Shown here: positions 1 through 11,470 of the stretch, piece after piece
Position numbering within the stretch: position 1 is the first letter of the stretch
How the letters are laid out: each line of letters opens with the position of its first letter
Notes under the pieces: model-generated
What the model was told of the DNA's origin: nothing
The model's input: only the letters and a program-made list of their open reading frames with translations
Databases searched by the model: none
Assembly: GCA_025267735.1 (NCBI GenBank)
Contig: CM046307.1
Location: forward strand, 47,101,395 to 47,165,394
DNA: 64,000 nucleotides
Reading direction: 5' to 3'
Origin: Mactra quadrangularis
Lineage: Eukaryota; Mollusca; Bivalvia; Venerida; Mactridae
Translations under genes and position numbers: made by a program

Positions 1-374
1 TTAGATTTTAAGTCGCTGGCCACCTAGAGGATACTTTTGATGTATTAGTAAGAAATTGGAGTTTGTATAAATAAAATATGTTTTGTCCAGCGTATAACCG
101 CGGGGACTCTGGGCTAAGAAAGCAATTACATAGCAACTATCCATCAAAAAAAGAAAGAAGTTCCTTTCACCAATACGAATCACTCCGCCGGACTTGTTTT
201 CTAACTTGATTTCAGTGTCATTGTTATTGCGTTTTTTCTCCATTATTACTTTAGAAACATGGCAATAGAATTTAAAATGTATAAATATACATACGATGAT
301 AGTTTGAGAAAATTATTATTTCTTTAATGATATACAGGAATGGGTTTAACGCCGTGTCAAAACAATTTTATATT
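1..374. other. AT-rich non-coding flank, nothing recognised
   Basis: No convincing gene or repeat was found. An open frame on the minus strand (1-243) reaches the window edge, but its peptide (start MEKKRNNN) matches nothing I know. It could be an exon end of a gene lying to the left; I cannot tell. Confidence 0.3.
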
Positions 375-613
375 ATTTTACGGCGTCCAGCGCACCTAAC
401 CTAGCTTTCCTCGACCCTTGTCTATAACCAGTACTCACTTACACTTCCACAAGGCCGGCAACTTCTCCATATTCCTTGTTAATGGAGGAAAATTGACATT
501 ATTATCAAAATTTCATGGAAGCGTATAAGCGCTCCGGGTGGATTTCGACCCCGTACCCCCTTTGGAAAACTAGATTCGAAATACCGGCGCGCTAAAAACT
601 TCGCTACTGACTC
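375..613 (-). repeat. tRNA-derived SINE, family 3 (diverged)
   Basis: Read on the minus strand, the right end carries a degraded tRNA-like head with a B-box-like GGGTACGGGGTCGAAATCC (about 550-568). A tail follows that contains the family signature for 'GGGTCCAGGAAAGC...TTAGGTGCGCTGG', here mutated to CGAGGAAAGC. The same body (ATGGAGGAAA..., CATGGAAG..., GCCGGCAACTTCTC on the + strand) recurs at 45,115-45,345 and, shorter, at 5,991-6,170. A tRNA head plus a shared 3' body defines a Pol III SINE. The family name is unknown to me. Confidence 0.7.
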
Positions 614-804
614 AGGTTATTTTATGTTAATCTCCATAATTATGACAATGAAGATATATAAGTTTTAAAAGTAGTGTGATATAATCCACCAGTTAAAGAT
701 TTGTAAACTAAAACTTGTACTTGGTTAGAAGTAAAAGCAAGTGCGCCTATAGTAATAGTATTACATACATTAAAACTTTAGGTTGGATTTCACGCCGTAG
801 CAAC

Positions 805-865
805 AAATTGTATAGGCCACATCACGGCGTTCAGTCAACCTACTCACCATTCTTTGAATGGCCAC
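805..865 (-). repeat. SINE family 1, 3'-end fragment
   Basis: A short stretch (ATCACGGCGTTCAGTCAACC... on the + strand) resembles the 3' tail of SINE family 1 seen complete at 51,326-51,592 (ATCACGGTGGTCAGTCCATT). It is truncated and diverged, so this is a weak assignment. Confidence 0.4.
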
Positions 866-1317
866 AGCCCGGTGATTGCCGATTAAGCACGGTTTAGTCC
901 ACTTAAATGCGATTATTCGCGGCGTCGCTACGGTTTAAGTCCAGACGTCCAAACCGGGACTTACCTGGGCTGTACACCGAGACATTGGGAACTAGGCATG
1001 AAATACACAATTACTTTGTAGGCATAGTCTTATCTCAACTAGTTTAAAACAAAGATAAGCCACTCAAATTAAATCAGCATAAGAATTTAGTTACATATGT
1101 TAAAGTGGATCACATTACTTTTACATATGGATGCCATTTGAGTCAGCAACACAGCTTGCCTCTCTTTCATTGTTATTCTACGGCGTTTGCAAGTTTAAGA
1201 TTTTTTTATGAAATTCAATTAAACAGAACTGAAAAAGTGCATGTTTTAAGTACCAGAGAAAATTAATTGGTTTTGTTTCACTGCCATGATTTAAGTAGAG
1301 AAATATGACATATTTTC

Positions 1318-1815
1318 GCGACCACATTAAAGCCGCTTGTTCAAATATTTCAATTAAAATATCAACATTTTCTAAAACTCATAATTGCATAGAAACATTT
1401 TGGAAGCAGTTTACAATATTCTAATTTTGACAGTTTCAGTGCAAATTAAAGATACTCATTCGCAGATTTCAACTGAAATATCAACTTTTTCTGAAACAAT
1501 CTAAATTGTATGGAAACATTTTTTGAAGCAGGAAATTAGTGTTTTGATAATGGCAATTTTTGTGCAAATTGACATACATCTACAAATGACGGTGTTTCAA
1601 GTAGTAAAAATCTACCCCGTATATCACGGTGGTAACGATATAGACAATTTTTGTGCATTTTTGTGACTTTTATTGTATATTTCTGGCAATCTATACGTCA
1701 GTTTGTCTTAAAATATTAAGAATTATTTTTTGACACTATTACAGACACAAAATGGTATTTTGAAAATATAGAAAAATCTTGACCAAATCTGTGAACTAGA
1801 ACCTTTAACAAACCA
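1318..1815 (+). repeat. Dispersed repeat family X, with internal tandem duplication
   Basis: About 500 bp that recurs inverted at 48,135-48,490 and partly at 52,530-52,700. Shared blocks include CAAGTAGTAAAAATCTACCC, TTTGTGACTTTTATTGTATA and GTGAACTAGAACCTTTAA. The first part is duplicated in tandem: a block near 1,335-1,415 (ATATCAACATTTTCT...GAAACATTTTGGAAGCAG) recurs near 1,455-1,535 (ATATCAACTTTTTCTGAAAC...GAAGCAG), about 120 bp apart. No coding capacity, terminal repeats or tRNA head was found, so the class is undetermined. Confidence 0.6.
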
Positions 1816-1829
1816 TTGTAAAATATGCT

Positions 1830-3770
1830 TTTTTTGTAAAATCTTACCCCGTAAGAAATATACAGACGGGTTCAGTGCGGTTTTTTTTTTGTTATATTTA
1901 TTTCACTTTTCTCACAATCTATTGGATAGTTTTCTTTAAATTCTAGCCCCTCCTTCTAAACATAGCTCAAGAATGGTGGGGTGCACGCCATGGACCTTAA
2001 AGAATTAATTTTCTTTAAACTATAACAGACACCGACAGGGGAATTTTTAAAAATATATAAAAAAAACTAAAATCTATGATGAAGAAGCTTTAAACTATTT
2101 CATTGATCATTATTTTAATTAGTGATTGCTGGACGTTTTATTTTACAGCTTATTATAAACATTAGAATTTCATTAAGATTGGAAAACCATGTTTAGTTAA
2201 TTTTAACAACGAAAAATCGATGTTTTCAAGCTTAATTTACGGATCTATAAAAAGCAATGTCGCTTACAGCAATGAAAATAAATATATTATTACAAAAGCA
2301 GCTGCAAATAGTTGAATGTTGTCATAAAATATGGTAAAAATTTTCATGAAAAAAAGAATATGAATATTAAAGAACAATGGAAAAAGAAACGACCTATTTT
2401 TTTCGCAAGGGTTTCATGCGCCTTTGGTCGCACGTACGTTTAATTGTTTAATAAGTGGTCGTTCATATCAATGTTATATCATGCGTAATGTCTTAAAGAC
2501 TAAAGTCATGGAAAACTAATGGCAACAATTTTGTGTATCATCAATGAGTTGTCACAGAAATGATCACGTATGCACGCAGGTGATAGCTCTATTTCATTCA
2601 TTAAAACCATGTATGTTTGCTATGAGTACGACATCAATTTGCGTGTTGCTGAAAACTACGCACGTCTTTTTTTCATGCCCTCTTTCTTAGGTTTCAAGAT
2701 GTCGTTTTCCATCTTATTATCACCATCGATGCTTTGGTCAATGGATGCGTAGTAGTGGTATTTCAAGTCATCTGCGTCAGTACCTTGAAGGATAGGTAGA
2801 CAATTAGCAACTTGTTTCAAATACCGTTCTACGTGCGTTCAAGACGATGACTATTCCTGCTTACTGAGGTATGTGACTTGTTAGTCGCACTTAACACACC
2901 TCGATATTTTAGCGTCTATCACAACTTTATTGACGATGACTTGGCAGCGAGGAAATGTGTCGAGTTTACGAAAACAAAGGGTGCTTTAATGTATTTTCGC
3001 TAAGTCAAATAATTTATGCTAGTTGACAACGTGACGTCATGACTTGTTACTATGCATGCATTGTGACGTCATGACTTAGCAGAAGAGCTGGTCAAGTGTT
3101 AAATGAAGCAAACTGTTACTACAAAGTCACAATGTAAAGACATAATCAGCTATAAATTTGATACATACGTAACAGCGGGAGTGATTTTTTAACAGTAAAC
3201 TTGATATATATCGTGAGTAATCTTCATGGTACACCTAGAACTTCGTCTCTACTCGTCACATCAATCGTAAACACTCATTTCCGTAACTTGACACCATGTT
3301 TTTCATTGAACAAAGTAAATCGAGTTCAGAGTGACAACATACCCTTCTAATGTATCATCTACAAGCAACAATTTTTTCACAGCAGCAATCTCTTTAGTAG
3401 CCTTCATTGTCATAATGGTATAAAAACTATAATAATAATAATAAAAATAAAAACAAAATATTTTTTTTTAAATCCCGCCAAAATCTTACCATTACCCCAA
3501 ACCCAGACTACTATTCGGAACTGTTCGGCGAATGTCTAAGCAGATCTTTGTAGATGATCGCCGTAGTGTTCCGAATGCCAAACTACCTGTTGTGGTTACT
3601 TCCCTTTGTTTTAAGTAACGGAGCGTGAAATAACCTTGTGGCAAGTTTGCTCCAAAACCAGTACAGGTAGATGCGAAATACGACGTTTCTTCTGGAAGTT
3701 TAATCAAATGAGCAGAAAACCCAACGTAACTTGTAAAATTCTTATTCGGATGCACTCAATATAAACATTG
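1830..3770. other. Non-coding stretch with CRE doublet and small hairpin
   Basis: No gene recognised. Two TGACGTCA octamers, each followed by TGACTT, lie at 3,032-3,039 and 3,064-3,071. A hairpin is formed by CTATTCGGAACTGTTCGGCG (about 3,511-3,530) and its near-complement at about 3,560-3,580. An 87-codon minus-strand frame (3,492-3,755) runs through that hairpin and resembles no family I know. Confidence 0.4.
3032..3071. promoter_or_regulatory. Paired CRE-like palindromes
   Basis: Two perfect TGACGTCA sites 32 bp apart, both in the context GTGACGTCATGACTT. This is the consensus for CREB/ATF bZIP proteins in animals. No promoter or coding exon is visible beside them, so the regulatory role is only a possibility. 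The pair may be a short local duplication. Confidence 0.3.
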
Positions 3771-3771
3771 C

Positions 3772-4055
3772 ATTGCCCGGTTAAATCAGTTGGCTGTACA
3801 CATGTCTACTGATTTAGGGGTCGTGGGGTTCGATCTTGGGCGGAGCATACTTTCGTGGAGTTCGGTCATGAAATAATTTCAACCATTTTCCCTCCTACCA
3901 CTGATTCTAAATTTCTAAATCATGTTTGGCAGTTGTCCATCACTGACGGATGTATGCGCCTAGTAATTTGTTAAAAGCTTAATTCAGAGATTAAGCCTTT
4001 CCAGGAACGGTGAGATGGTTGACTGACCTACCTTATATAACCAATACAATGTGTT
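3772..4055 (+). repeat. tRNA-derived SINE, family 1, near full length
   Basis: The tRNA-like head has an A-box-like AAATCAGTTGGCTG and a B-box-like GGGGTTCGATCTTGGG. It is followed by a conserved body: CATACTTTCGTGGAG, CACTGACGG(A/T)(A/T)GTATGCGCCTAG, then CCAGGAACGGTGAG...TGACTGACC. The same head-body order occurs inverted at 51,326-51,592 and 56,530-56,745, and as a 5'-truncated copy at 14,193-14,340. The shared layout supports a SINE with a conserved central domain; I cannot name the family. Confidence 0.75.
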
Positions 4056-4837
4056 GCCATGGCGATAATATCAACCAAATATAAATAAATATTACACCAG
4101 ACTTTACGAAACACTTTGTCCAATGATCAAAACCAAATTATACATTCGAAATAAAGCGATGTAGAGTGACCAGGATCTGTATGAAATATACAGGCTTCAT
4201 AATTACCCTTTCTCGACCAAACAATTCTGATTAAACATGCCAGGATTACAACGCGGGTAATTCCTCAGCATGAATGTGTCCGTTGTTTGAAGAAAACTGT
4301 TGACCAACGTTAATGATGTGTTCTGTATTAATTACATTTCAATATTAGTTAACTCTAACTTATCACACACGTCTTTTACAAGTTCCTGTATATCATATAT
4401 TTTGTCTTTAAATAATTTAGTAGGACAATAGGGGCTGGCGAGGTCCATTTGTTAGCATTGTCGATTGCTGTTATGTCCTCTCTGAATCCAGAGTGTTTAA
4501 ATCTTTTCACATAAATGGTAAAATGGCAAAACCTTGACAGTCGATGTTGATTTACATATGTCTGAACACCCATGCAGTTTGTCTTGGCTCTTTACCGGTA
4601 ACTTATCAATTATCATAATTATAAACTTAGATCTTAATTAAAATGTTTATGAGTTTTTCGAATTTAAGCTTAGACCAAAATGGTTCTAATTCTTATTAAA
4701 ATACTTTGGAAACATGGTTCCCTGCATATATTGAATGCATTTTCTCATACTAAAACTTAGGTCCAAACATAAGTGGTATCCATAGGCAACCTGCATGGCG
4801 CCGAGACAAAACACTAAATATATGTACATGTGTGTGA

Positions 4838-4990
4838 GGAGCGGTAATGGTCGAGTGGTTACGACGTTAGACTGGTTATCTTTGCCAGCTTCGCGTAGGT
4901 TCGAATCCTTGAGCATGAAACTTTAGCCTACAAGCTCAGTCTTGGAAGACCAAGAAAGCGGACTCTCAAGTTATTAATCTAAGTTGTTAA
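4838..4990 (+). repeat. tRNA-derived SINE, family 4
   Basis: The head reads as a tRNA-like promoter: A-box-like TGGTCGAGTGGTTACGACG and B-box GTAGGTTCGAATCCT. A related head occurs at 57,085-57,245 (GGTTTCGACGTTGG... GTTCAAATCTC). The acceptor ends do not pair, so this is not a functional tRNA gene. Confidence 0.55.
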
Positions 4991-5990
4991 AACTTGTTTC
5001 ACAATTGAACTAAAATAAATTACTGTAAATCATAGGTAGTATTTTGGTCTTTGAACTGTGCCGGCTGCCCATGGAAGTACCTTTGGTTTTTAGAATGGAC
5101 TAGTGCCAACAATAGATAACACCTCATACCTATAATAACCAGAGCGGTCTATCTTAAAGTTTCGAAATACATGTACATTGTACCTACAAAATGTTTATAC
5201 TTCCATGCATTCAGTTGAATCAAAACAAAAAAATTCACCAAGCCGCCCAGATTTGTTTCTACCATTAAGAAACTGCTTACAAAAACAATATAAAAATGTC
5301 TACATACGAGTATTGGTGTAATTTTCCGAAGGCGTCAGCCGTAATAGTCAATTCAAATATCTCACTTGAACATTAGTGTACAATTATTTTATTGTACTCG
5401 GAGTATTCCTGCAACTTCCTAATGTCTGTACCGAACAACAGATTGTCTATACTATGTCCGGTCATTTATCTACCATGACGTCCGCTATGGTGATTTTATA
5501 TGCATAAATAGACGAATCTATCATTTCTAAAATGTATAAGAAAGAAAGATTTGATTCATGAAGTGTGTTTTCTTTACTACGAGGTTACTTATCATTGTAT
5601 GTTGATAACAAAGTCGAGTTTTGAAAAAAAATGCTAACATATGCATAAAGTAGTAAATATAAGTAAAAAAATACTCTCGCCATAATTGTTGTACATTGTT
5701 TTGTAATATCACCATATTACTATGTTTCTGCTTAGTATCGCGTATGTATCATTGCAATTTGACAAGAATTAAGATATTTACATCTCTGTAAATTTTTAAG
5801 TCGATGCACATTCTTTACTTTTTTCTTTTTGAAACCATTGTATTTGTGACGTCATAGTCACGTGGTATTTCTATGGTTTACTATTCCAAACATGGAATTT
5901 ATCATATTACATGGAATTCATTATACTCTCTGGTTTACTTTCCTCCCCCTTTTTAACGTCGTATTCAACACATATATAGGTCATATATAT
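4991..5990. other. Non-coding stretch, one mariner-type fragment
   Basis: No gene seen. Around 5,815-5,880 the minus strand reads ACCACGTGACTATGACGTCA...AATGGTTTC. This matches 11,118-11,165 and, more weakly, 58,003-58,030, which lies inside the mariner-like element at 57,937-58,879. It is probably a piece of the same family. Confidence 0.4.
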
Positions 5991-6170
5991 GACGGCCAGC
6001 TCTTCCTACTATAGGTTTCCTGGACACTTTTCTATCACCAGTACTAACTTACCCAACCACGAGGCCGACAACTCATGTATAGCGTATGACCTATATCGCG
6101 ACCGGGCTCGAACCCGCGATCTTCGGAATCGAAGTCAGACATGCTAACCTATACGCAACGGCCGCGGTTT
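5991..6170 (-). repeat. tRNA-derived SINE, family 3
   Basis: On the minus strand there is a good tRNA-like head with B-box GCGGGTTCGAGCCCGGTCGC, then a short body ending with the family 3 tail (AGTACTGGTGATAGAAAAGTGTCCAGGAAACC). The body is shorter than in the copies at 375-613 and 45,115-45,345. Confidence 0.65.
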
Positions 6171-6469
6171 ATACTATCTAGACGTCTATTTTTATAAATC
6201 TCGTATTAATCCAAAACGACAGTTCAATAGTATTTTTTTTACTTTATTTTAAGCATCAATATTATCATCATTTTAACAACACAAGTATTGAATCACAATT
6301 TACATTCCTGACCATATATATTCCATTGATTCAAAAGTATGAAATTCATCCCTAAATTTAGTTCATAAGGTACATGAACAAAACTCACTATTTAATCTAC
6401 ATGTATTTACCAAACACTGATGTAATGGAACATAAATGTTAATTTTGTTGATACACATTGTAGACAACA

Positions 6470-6580
6470 AAAAAGAAACAGAAACAAAGAGTCATTTGAG
6501 CAAATTCCAAAATAAGAATTAAATAGTTTATCAACATATGATTAAAGCTTTGTCACGTGAATAAGCTTTAATGATTGGCT
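6470..6580 (+). repeat. Internal core of the mariner-like MITE family
   Basis: The block GAGTCATTTGAGCAAATTCC...GTTTATCAACATATGATTAAA is shared with 9,300-9,385, 46,100-46,185, and inverted copies inside 49,410-49,642 and 57,937-58,879. Clear terminal repeats were not found here, so only the core is annotated. Confidence 0.5.
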
Positions 6581-6619
6581 ACTTTTCCTCTGTGATATTA
6601 AATGTGTTCATGAACTTGA

Positions 6620-9248
6620 CAAGAACGCTACAAAAACATACATTGAGAATTATCACAATGACATCAGAAGACAACAACATCAACAAAAACGGTTCTGCTC
6701 ATCATTGTTGTTTGTAGTATTAACATTATTGTTTGAAATCAAACACTGCTATTATTGACATCACCTTTCAGTACTGTTGTTGACAAATTGTCCGTACTTG
6801 TGTTGATTTGTTTAGACCTTGGTGACAATGTCCATCACACCAGGGTTTGGAATCCTCGTATACACTTTTTGTAACCTTGATTCTGTAAAAGTTAAAGTGG
6901 AGTTCAAAGTCTGCTTCCATAAACATGTTCAGCAGTCTTTACTATTTTGTATGATAATCCTGGTCATTGAAATCACCTTCATGCATGTTATACCGCACAG
7001 TATATATTTACACCTGGGTAGAATATAGCAACTGTAGGTAACTTTCAAGTTCATGAAATGTTTTTGAAATTTGCAGTGCTTCTAGTGGGATTCGAACTCG
7101 GGACCCTCGATCCTTAAGCGCACGTCCTACTACTGGACTACTATGCTCCTATATTAGAGTATGTTGTTGTACTATACATCTGACATAAGATCTTCCATGT
7201 TTGCTAACTACTGGAAAACTTTAAAACGGTCTAATAAAAAGATCTTTAACACTGTCCATAATGCCAATTACTGCATCGCTTAGAACACGGGCAATCGTTA
7301 CAGTGCTTTTAAAGAATTTTGACGGATTACAAAAATACATATGGTGAACAATAACACGACATTTAAGGAGTAATATCATGATATCTCGTGGAGTCAAGCT
7401 GTAGAGTCCTTGCATAGAGCTTACTCCCTCCGTATTATAGTGTTTTCGCTTGTATGGCGACAGAGCGATGACGGATGGCTAAAACGAGACACCGTACTTA
7501 TCTGTTCAATCAGTATTCAGTATAGTAGTACAAATTAAGCGCTGCTGATTGTTCTGTTCACACGAGAAAGAAATCATTGCATTAGAATCTTCTTTTAACT
7601 CCAAACTAGAACTTTAGATACATATACATCGGGATTTAATTAAATTGTAGAGACTTTTTCTTGTATGCATATTCTGCTTGATAGCTGAAGTTCAAATACC
7701 TAAATGCATCGTTTAAACACAAAGTTGCATTTTGTAGGAAATGATGCAAATTATGAACTTGTATTTAAGTTATCAACCACCGAGTCTTATTAAAAAAACG
7801 TTAAAAAATCAATCAAGCTTTAACTAATGTTTTACATATAGACAAAAAAAACTTTTTTTACTACGAAATATTCACGTTGTACAATATTAATCTTCAACCC
7901 GCCTTAAGCTTCAAGTATTCACGTTAAACTAACTATTGACCACAGAATAGCCAGTGTATTGGATTTGACAGCTTTCTGCCCGTATTTTATACAGAAACTC
8001 ATTCTAACTTCTTAATACTAAAAATGAAAATCGATGGAAACTGACCAATATGAAGATAAAATATACACTGGCGAATTTCGTGAACAATATCCATCATTCT
8101 CCGTTACCATGGTTACTGGTCATAATGGAACATTAAATGTAATAAAATAGTCAGAAGTATAATTTAAGACCGAAAAGAAAGGTCACACGCAGAAATGTTA
8201 AAATCAATTGGAAATGATCAATGGCCGCAGACTTATTCTGAAATTTGATTTACTGGGGCCTCGGGTTGTTGGGAGAGTTATCACTCATTTCATGGACCGA
8301 TAATGGAATATCACGCCAGTGTCCGAAACAGATAGGTTGTTTTCAATTATTCCTGTTTTTCAAAAATTCCCTCTTATTCTCTATGCATTACAAAGTAATT
8401 TGAAATTCTGGACGCGAGTGGTAACGTAATTAGTCCAAGATAGTGACTTAAATTGCAAAAGGGACAACGGAAATTATATCTAATATAAGGCTTTAGTTAC
8501 AATATATTGCAAGAACTTACATTAGACAAAATGAGATTATAAGTTTATAAAAAAGACCAGCAATGTCTGCGGGCACAGCTAATGAAGAATATACTTGATA
8601 TAATTAAGTTATGAACTGACCATGTCCCGTGGCCTTTATACAACAGTATTGTTTCTTCCCTTTACTACACACAACCACTTTCCCTTCAGTCTTCTCTGAG
8701 TGGATTCACAATTATATTTTCAATATAAAGCCATAAGTGCCAATAATACAATAATAAATATAATGGAACGCTTGTATGCCGCACTTTTCACGTAGCGGTT
8801 TGGAATATAATCCAGTATTCCGGACAAATTTTGTATTGACCGATCGTGCTGGGTTTTAACACCATTACAGACAAAATATTAGATTCTAGCGTCGGTCAGT
8901 TATTCTAATCAAAGTTCTTGGACGTTCAATCAAACTGAATCTATCTTCGACAAACTTTATGGTAATATTTTCGTGTTGCATACATTTTAGACAATTTGAC
9001 AAAAACCTTCTAAAGGCGCATTATCGCTAGTAAAATTTCTCCTTAATTGATTTTGACCTATGTCCGATGCTCTTGTTATTATCAACGAAGTCGTGTTTTT
9101 AAAGACTCTGGGTTTCAGAATTTTATCAAACAGTGCATACATTTAGCCTAGTTCTCAAAGCTGAGCCGAGAAAACAAACGTTAGATACACGACTTCATTG
9201 AAAGTAGCTTGGGAATAAACACTGACATACACTCGTAATTTCTTCATA
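6620..9248. other. Long AT-rich non-coding stretch
   Basis: No gene recognised. The only structured piece is a minus-strand tRNA-like B-box segment at about 7,075-7,150 (listed separately). Short open frames here show no family features. Confidence 0.4.
7075..7150 (-). repeat. tRNA-like fragment (SINE head or tRNA pseudogene)
   Basis: On the minus strand, A-box-like TAGTAGTCCAGTAGTAGG and a perfect B-box CCCGAGTTCGAATCCC lie at tRNA spacing. The 5' and 3' ends do not form an acceptor stem, so a working tRNA is unlikely. Confidence 0.45.
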
Positions 9249-9463
9249 TACAGTGCACTCCAAATGTCCCTGGACAAAATGTTTAATGTAAAGCCAATGA
9301 AAAAAAGTTACACTAGAGTCATCTGAGCAAATTCCTAAATTTATCAACATGCTATTTAACCATGTTACATAAATAAGCTTTACATAAAATAAACTTTATG
9401 TAGTTTGAATGATCAGATTTTCGCAAAATTCCATTTGTCCAAAATCTTTTTGATAGCGATGTA
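9249..9463. mobile_element. Mariner-like MITE, ~215 bp
   Basis: The left end, TACAGTGCACTCCAAATGTC..., is mirrored by a decayed right end (...TCTTTTTGATAGCGATGTA), with TA at both edges. The inside holds the family core GAGTCATCTGAGCAAATTCC. TA target use and short TIRs are typical of Tc1/mariner derivatives. Related elements lie at 45,634, 49,410 and 57,937. No transposase remains. Confidence 0.6.
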
Positions 9464-10740
9464 AGTCACATAGGAGCGTGTCCTATCTGACCTTACTAGA
9501 GATATGGGGATATAGTTTGCTTACTTCTCGATGAAGTACATAGCCTGCTACCTCTCTGGAACAAAACTCTATCCAGCGTACTTCTTTACGCTTAGCAAAA
9601 CGTATATGGTCATTTGAAAATGGCTGAACCACATTTGGTCCAAATAATTCGAACAATGCCTGCTACTTACTCATCAATGGTAAACCGCTCGACTGGATAG
9701 TAATTAGATTTTTAAGAATTTATTTAGCAATCGAGTTAAAAATGATAAATCAGAAAAATTAAGCCCAAAAATTAAAGCACAAACAAAATAACAACATATA
9801 AATTCGAACAATTAATAGCTTTCATTTTATATGTTTTACTCATATTTAAATTTTTTATGGAAAATTACAAACTTGCTGATAAAATGTGGGATCGTTCAAG
9901 ATTTCTGATTCATGATAAGTTGTCTTGTAAATAATCACCGATCCCCTATTCAATACATCAACGTGATTTAAAGTAAACAATTACTGCTCCCATATAACAG
10001 TCATATTAAAAACAACAAGAAAATTTCATTAGAACCACACGCGCAACCAAATTTAATGACTGTAGACCAATCTGTATATATTATAAAACGCTACATCATA
10101 AAATATATAAATTTCAACTATAATCATATTTTCAATGCTCGTTGTTACATAAAAATCATTTGAACTTTTCTATTCATGAAATATAATTGTAAATGGTCTG
10201 AAACTCGCTATATTTCCAGTTAATTTACAACCATAAAATTGAATTCGCGGTGAAACATCAAACAAAATTATTGATTAGGACTAGCTGACACTCTATGATG
10301 ACTAAATTTAATCAAATTCAATCATCGTGAAAAAATAACATGAATGCTGTTCTGCAATAGAATAATTATTGATCAGATTTTTTTATTTGAATTCAAGATA
10401 TTACACTGGTCATAGAGACGGGCTTGTTTGGAGTATTAAGTGTTTTAAGTACACTTTATCTCTGGCTTCAAAAGCAGACGATAACTTAGAATTTGTTTTT
10501 GCGAAGCCCGTATAATTTCATAATTTCAAATGATTGCGTATGGACCGAACTAATGATGTTTTATTTGAAATTATGCATGCATGAAATCCGGTATTTATAT
10601 TCATTATAAAAACATAAAATTGTTAGAACTTGTCCACGTATGTTTGAACGGATATCAAATTAAATGAAATCTAAGTTCGTCTGCTCCATATTTTATATGT
10701 TTTGGTTATAATTTAACGTCGTAGCAGAACTGAACAGAAC
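9464..10740. other. AT-rich non-coding stretch
   Basis: Nothing recognisable: no long frame, TIR pair or tRNA-like box was seen. The right end grades into a GAACAGAAC motif leading into the (AGAAT)n array. Confidence 0.4.
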
Positions 10741-10830
10741 AGAATAGAATAGAATAGAATAGAATAGAATAGAATAGAATAGAATAGAATAGAATAGAAT
10801 AGAATAGAATAGAATAGAATAGAATAGAAT
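10741..10830. repeat. (AGAAT)n microsatellite, 18 units
   Basis: A perfect pentanucleotide run of about 18 AGAAT units, preceded by GAACTGAACAGAAC. That sequence links it to the AGAAC/TTCTG motif expanded at 38,166-38,325 and present as four units at 62,271-62,290. Confidence 0.97.
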
Positions 10831-11107
10831 TGAATATGTCTTCCTTCACTTTAGAACTTCTATCAATGTCATTTTATTTTCCTTATTTGGATTTTACGAC
10901 TTTTATTACTCAAAATAAATGAGCATTTAAATACATGGGCCAGAATATACTACGTCTACTACGCATGCGTCCGATTTTGCAAGTGTGTGTTCGTTGGTAA
11001 CTTAGCAACAATGTAAACTGTCGCATATTATGTTTATACGATAACTCAGGTCAATATCAAAAAGCTATAAATTACTTTCTCGTGCAGCATAGTTCCTCAC
11101 AACCCCA

Positions 11108-11180
11108 TCTTCAATGTGCCAATATCACGTGACTATGACGTCACAAATGCAATGGTTTCAAGAAGAAAGCAGTGAACAGC
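11108..11180 (+). repeat. Mariner-family fragment with CRE-like site
   Basis: The block AATATCACGTGACTATGACG...AATGGTTTCAAGAAGAAAG is shared with the inverted copy at 5,815-5,880 and resembles the start of 57,937-58,879. It contains TGACGTCA at 11,136-11,143. It is a fragment only; the ends were not found. Confidence 0.45.
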
Positions 11181-11374
11181 CCGCCTTGACACATATCAAA
11201 TATCTATGATACTAACGCGAGGCTAAGCAGAAAATCTTTTTGTTGCACTTCGCATCTACATCGCAAGTTTTATACGTTTTGCTAACACTCTGGAAAATTT
11301 GCCAACACTATTTCTTTTTCAAGAAAGAACGGTGACTTGTCACTGTAGCGCGCTGAGAAGGAATAGTAATAATA

Positions 11375-11470
11375 TTAATAATTAAGACTTTATTTATAGA
11401 GGCAGCACAGTTAGGCAGGGCCCAATCTTCCATGTGAGCCTCTTAACAAAAACATAATATTTACATATTA
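11375..11470 (-). mobile_element. Probable LINE 3'-end remnant
   Basis: Read on the minus strand, CCCTGCCTAACTGTGCTGCC TCTATAAATAAAGTCTTAATT ends in an AT-simple tail. This resembles 3' untranslated ends of invertebrate LINEs, which commonly finish in an AATAAA-like motif and a short simple repeat. No reverse-transcriptase frame is attached. The assignment rests on general resemblance. Confidence 0.4.
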
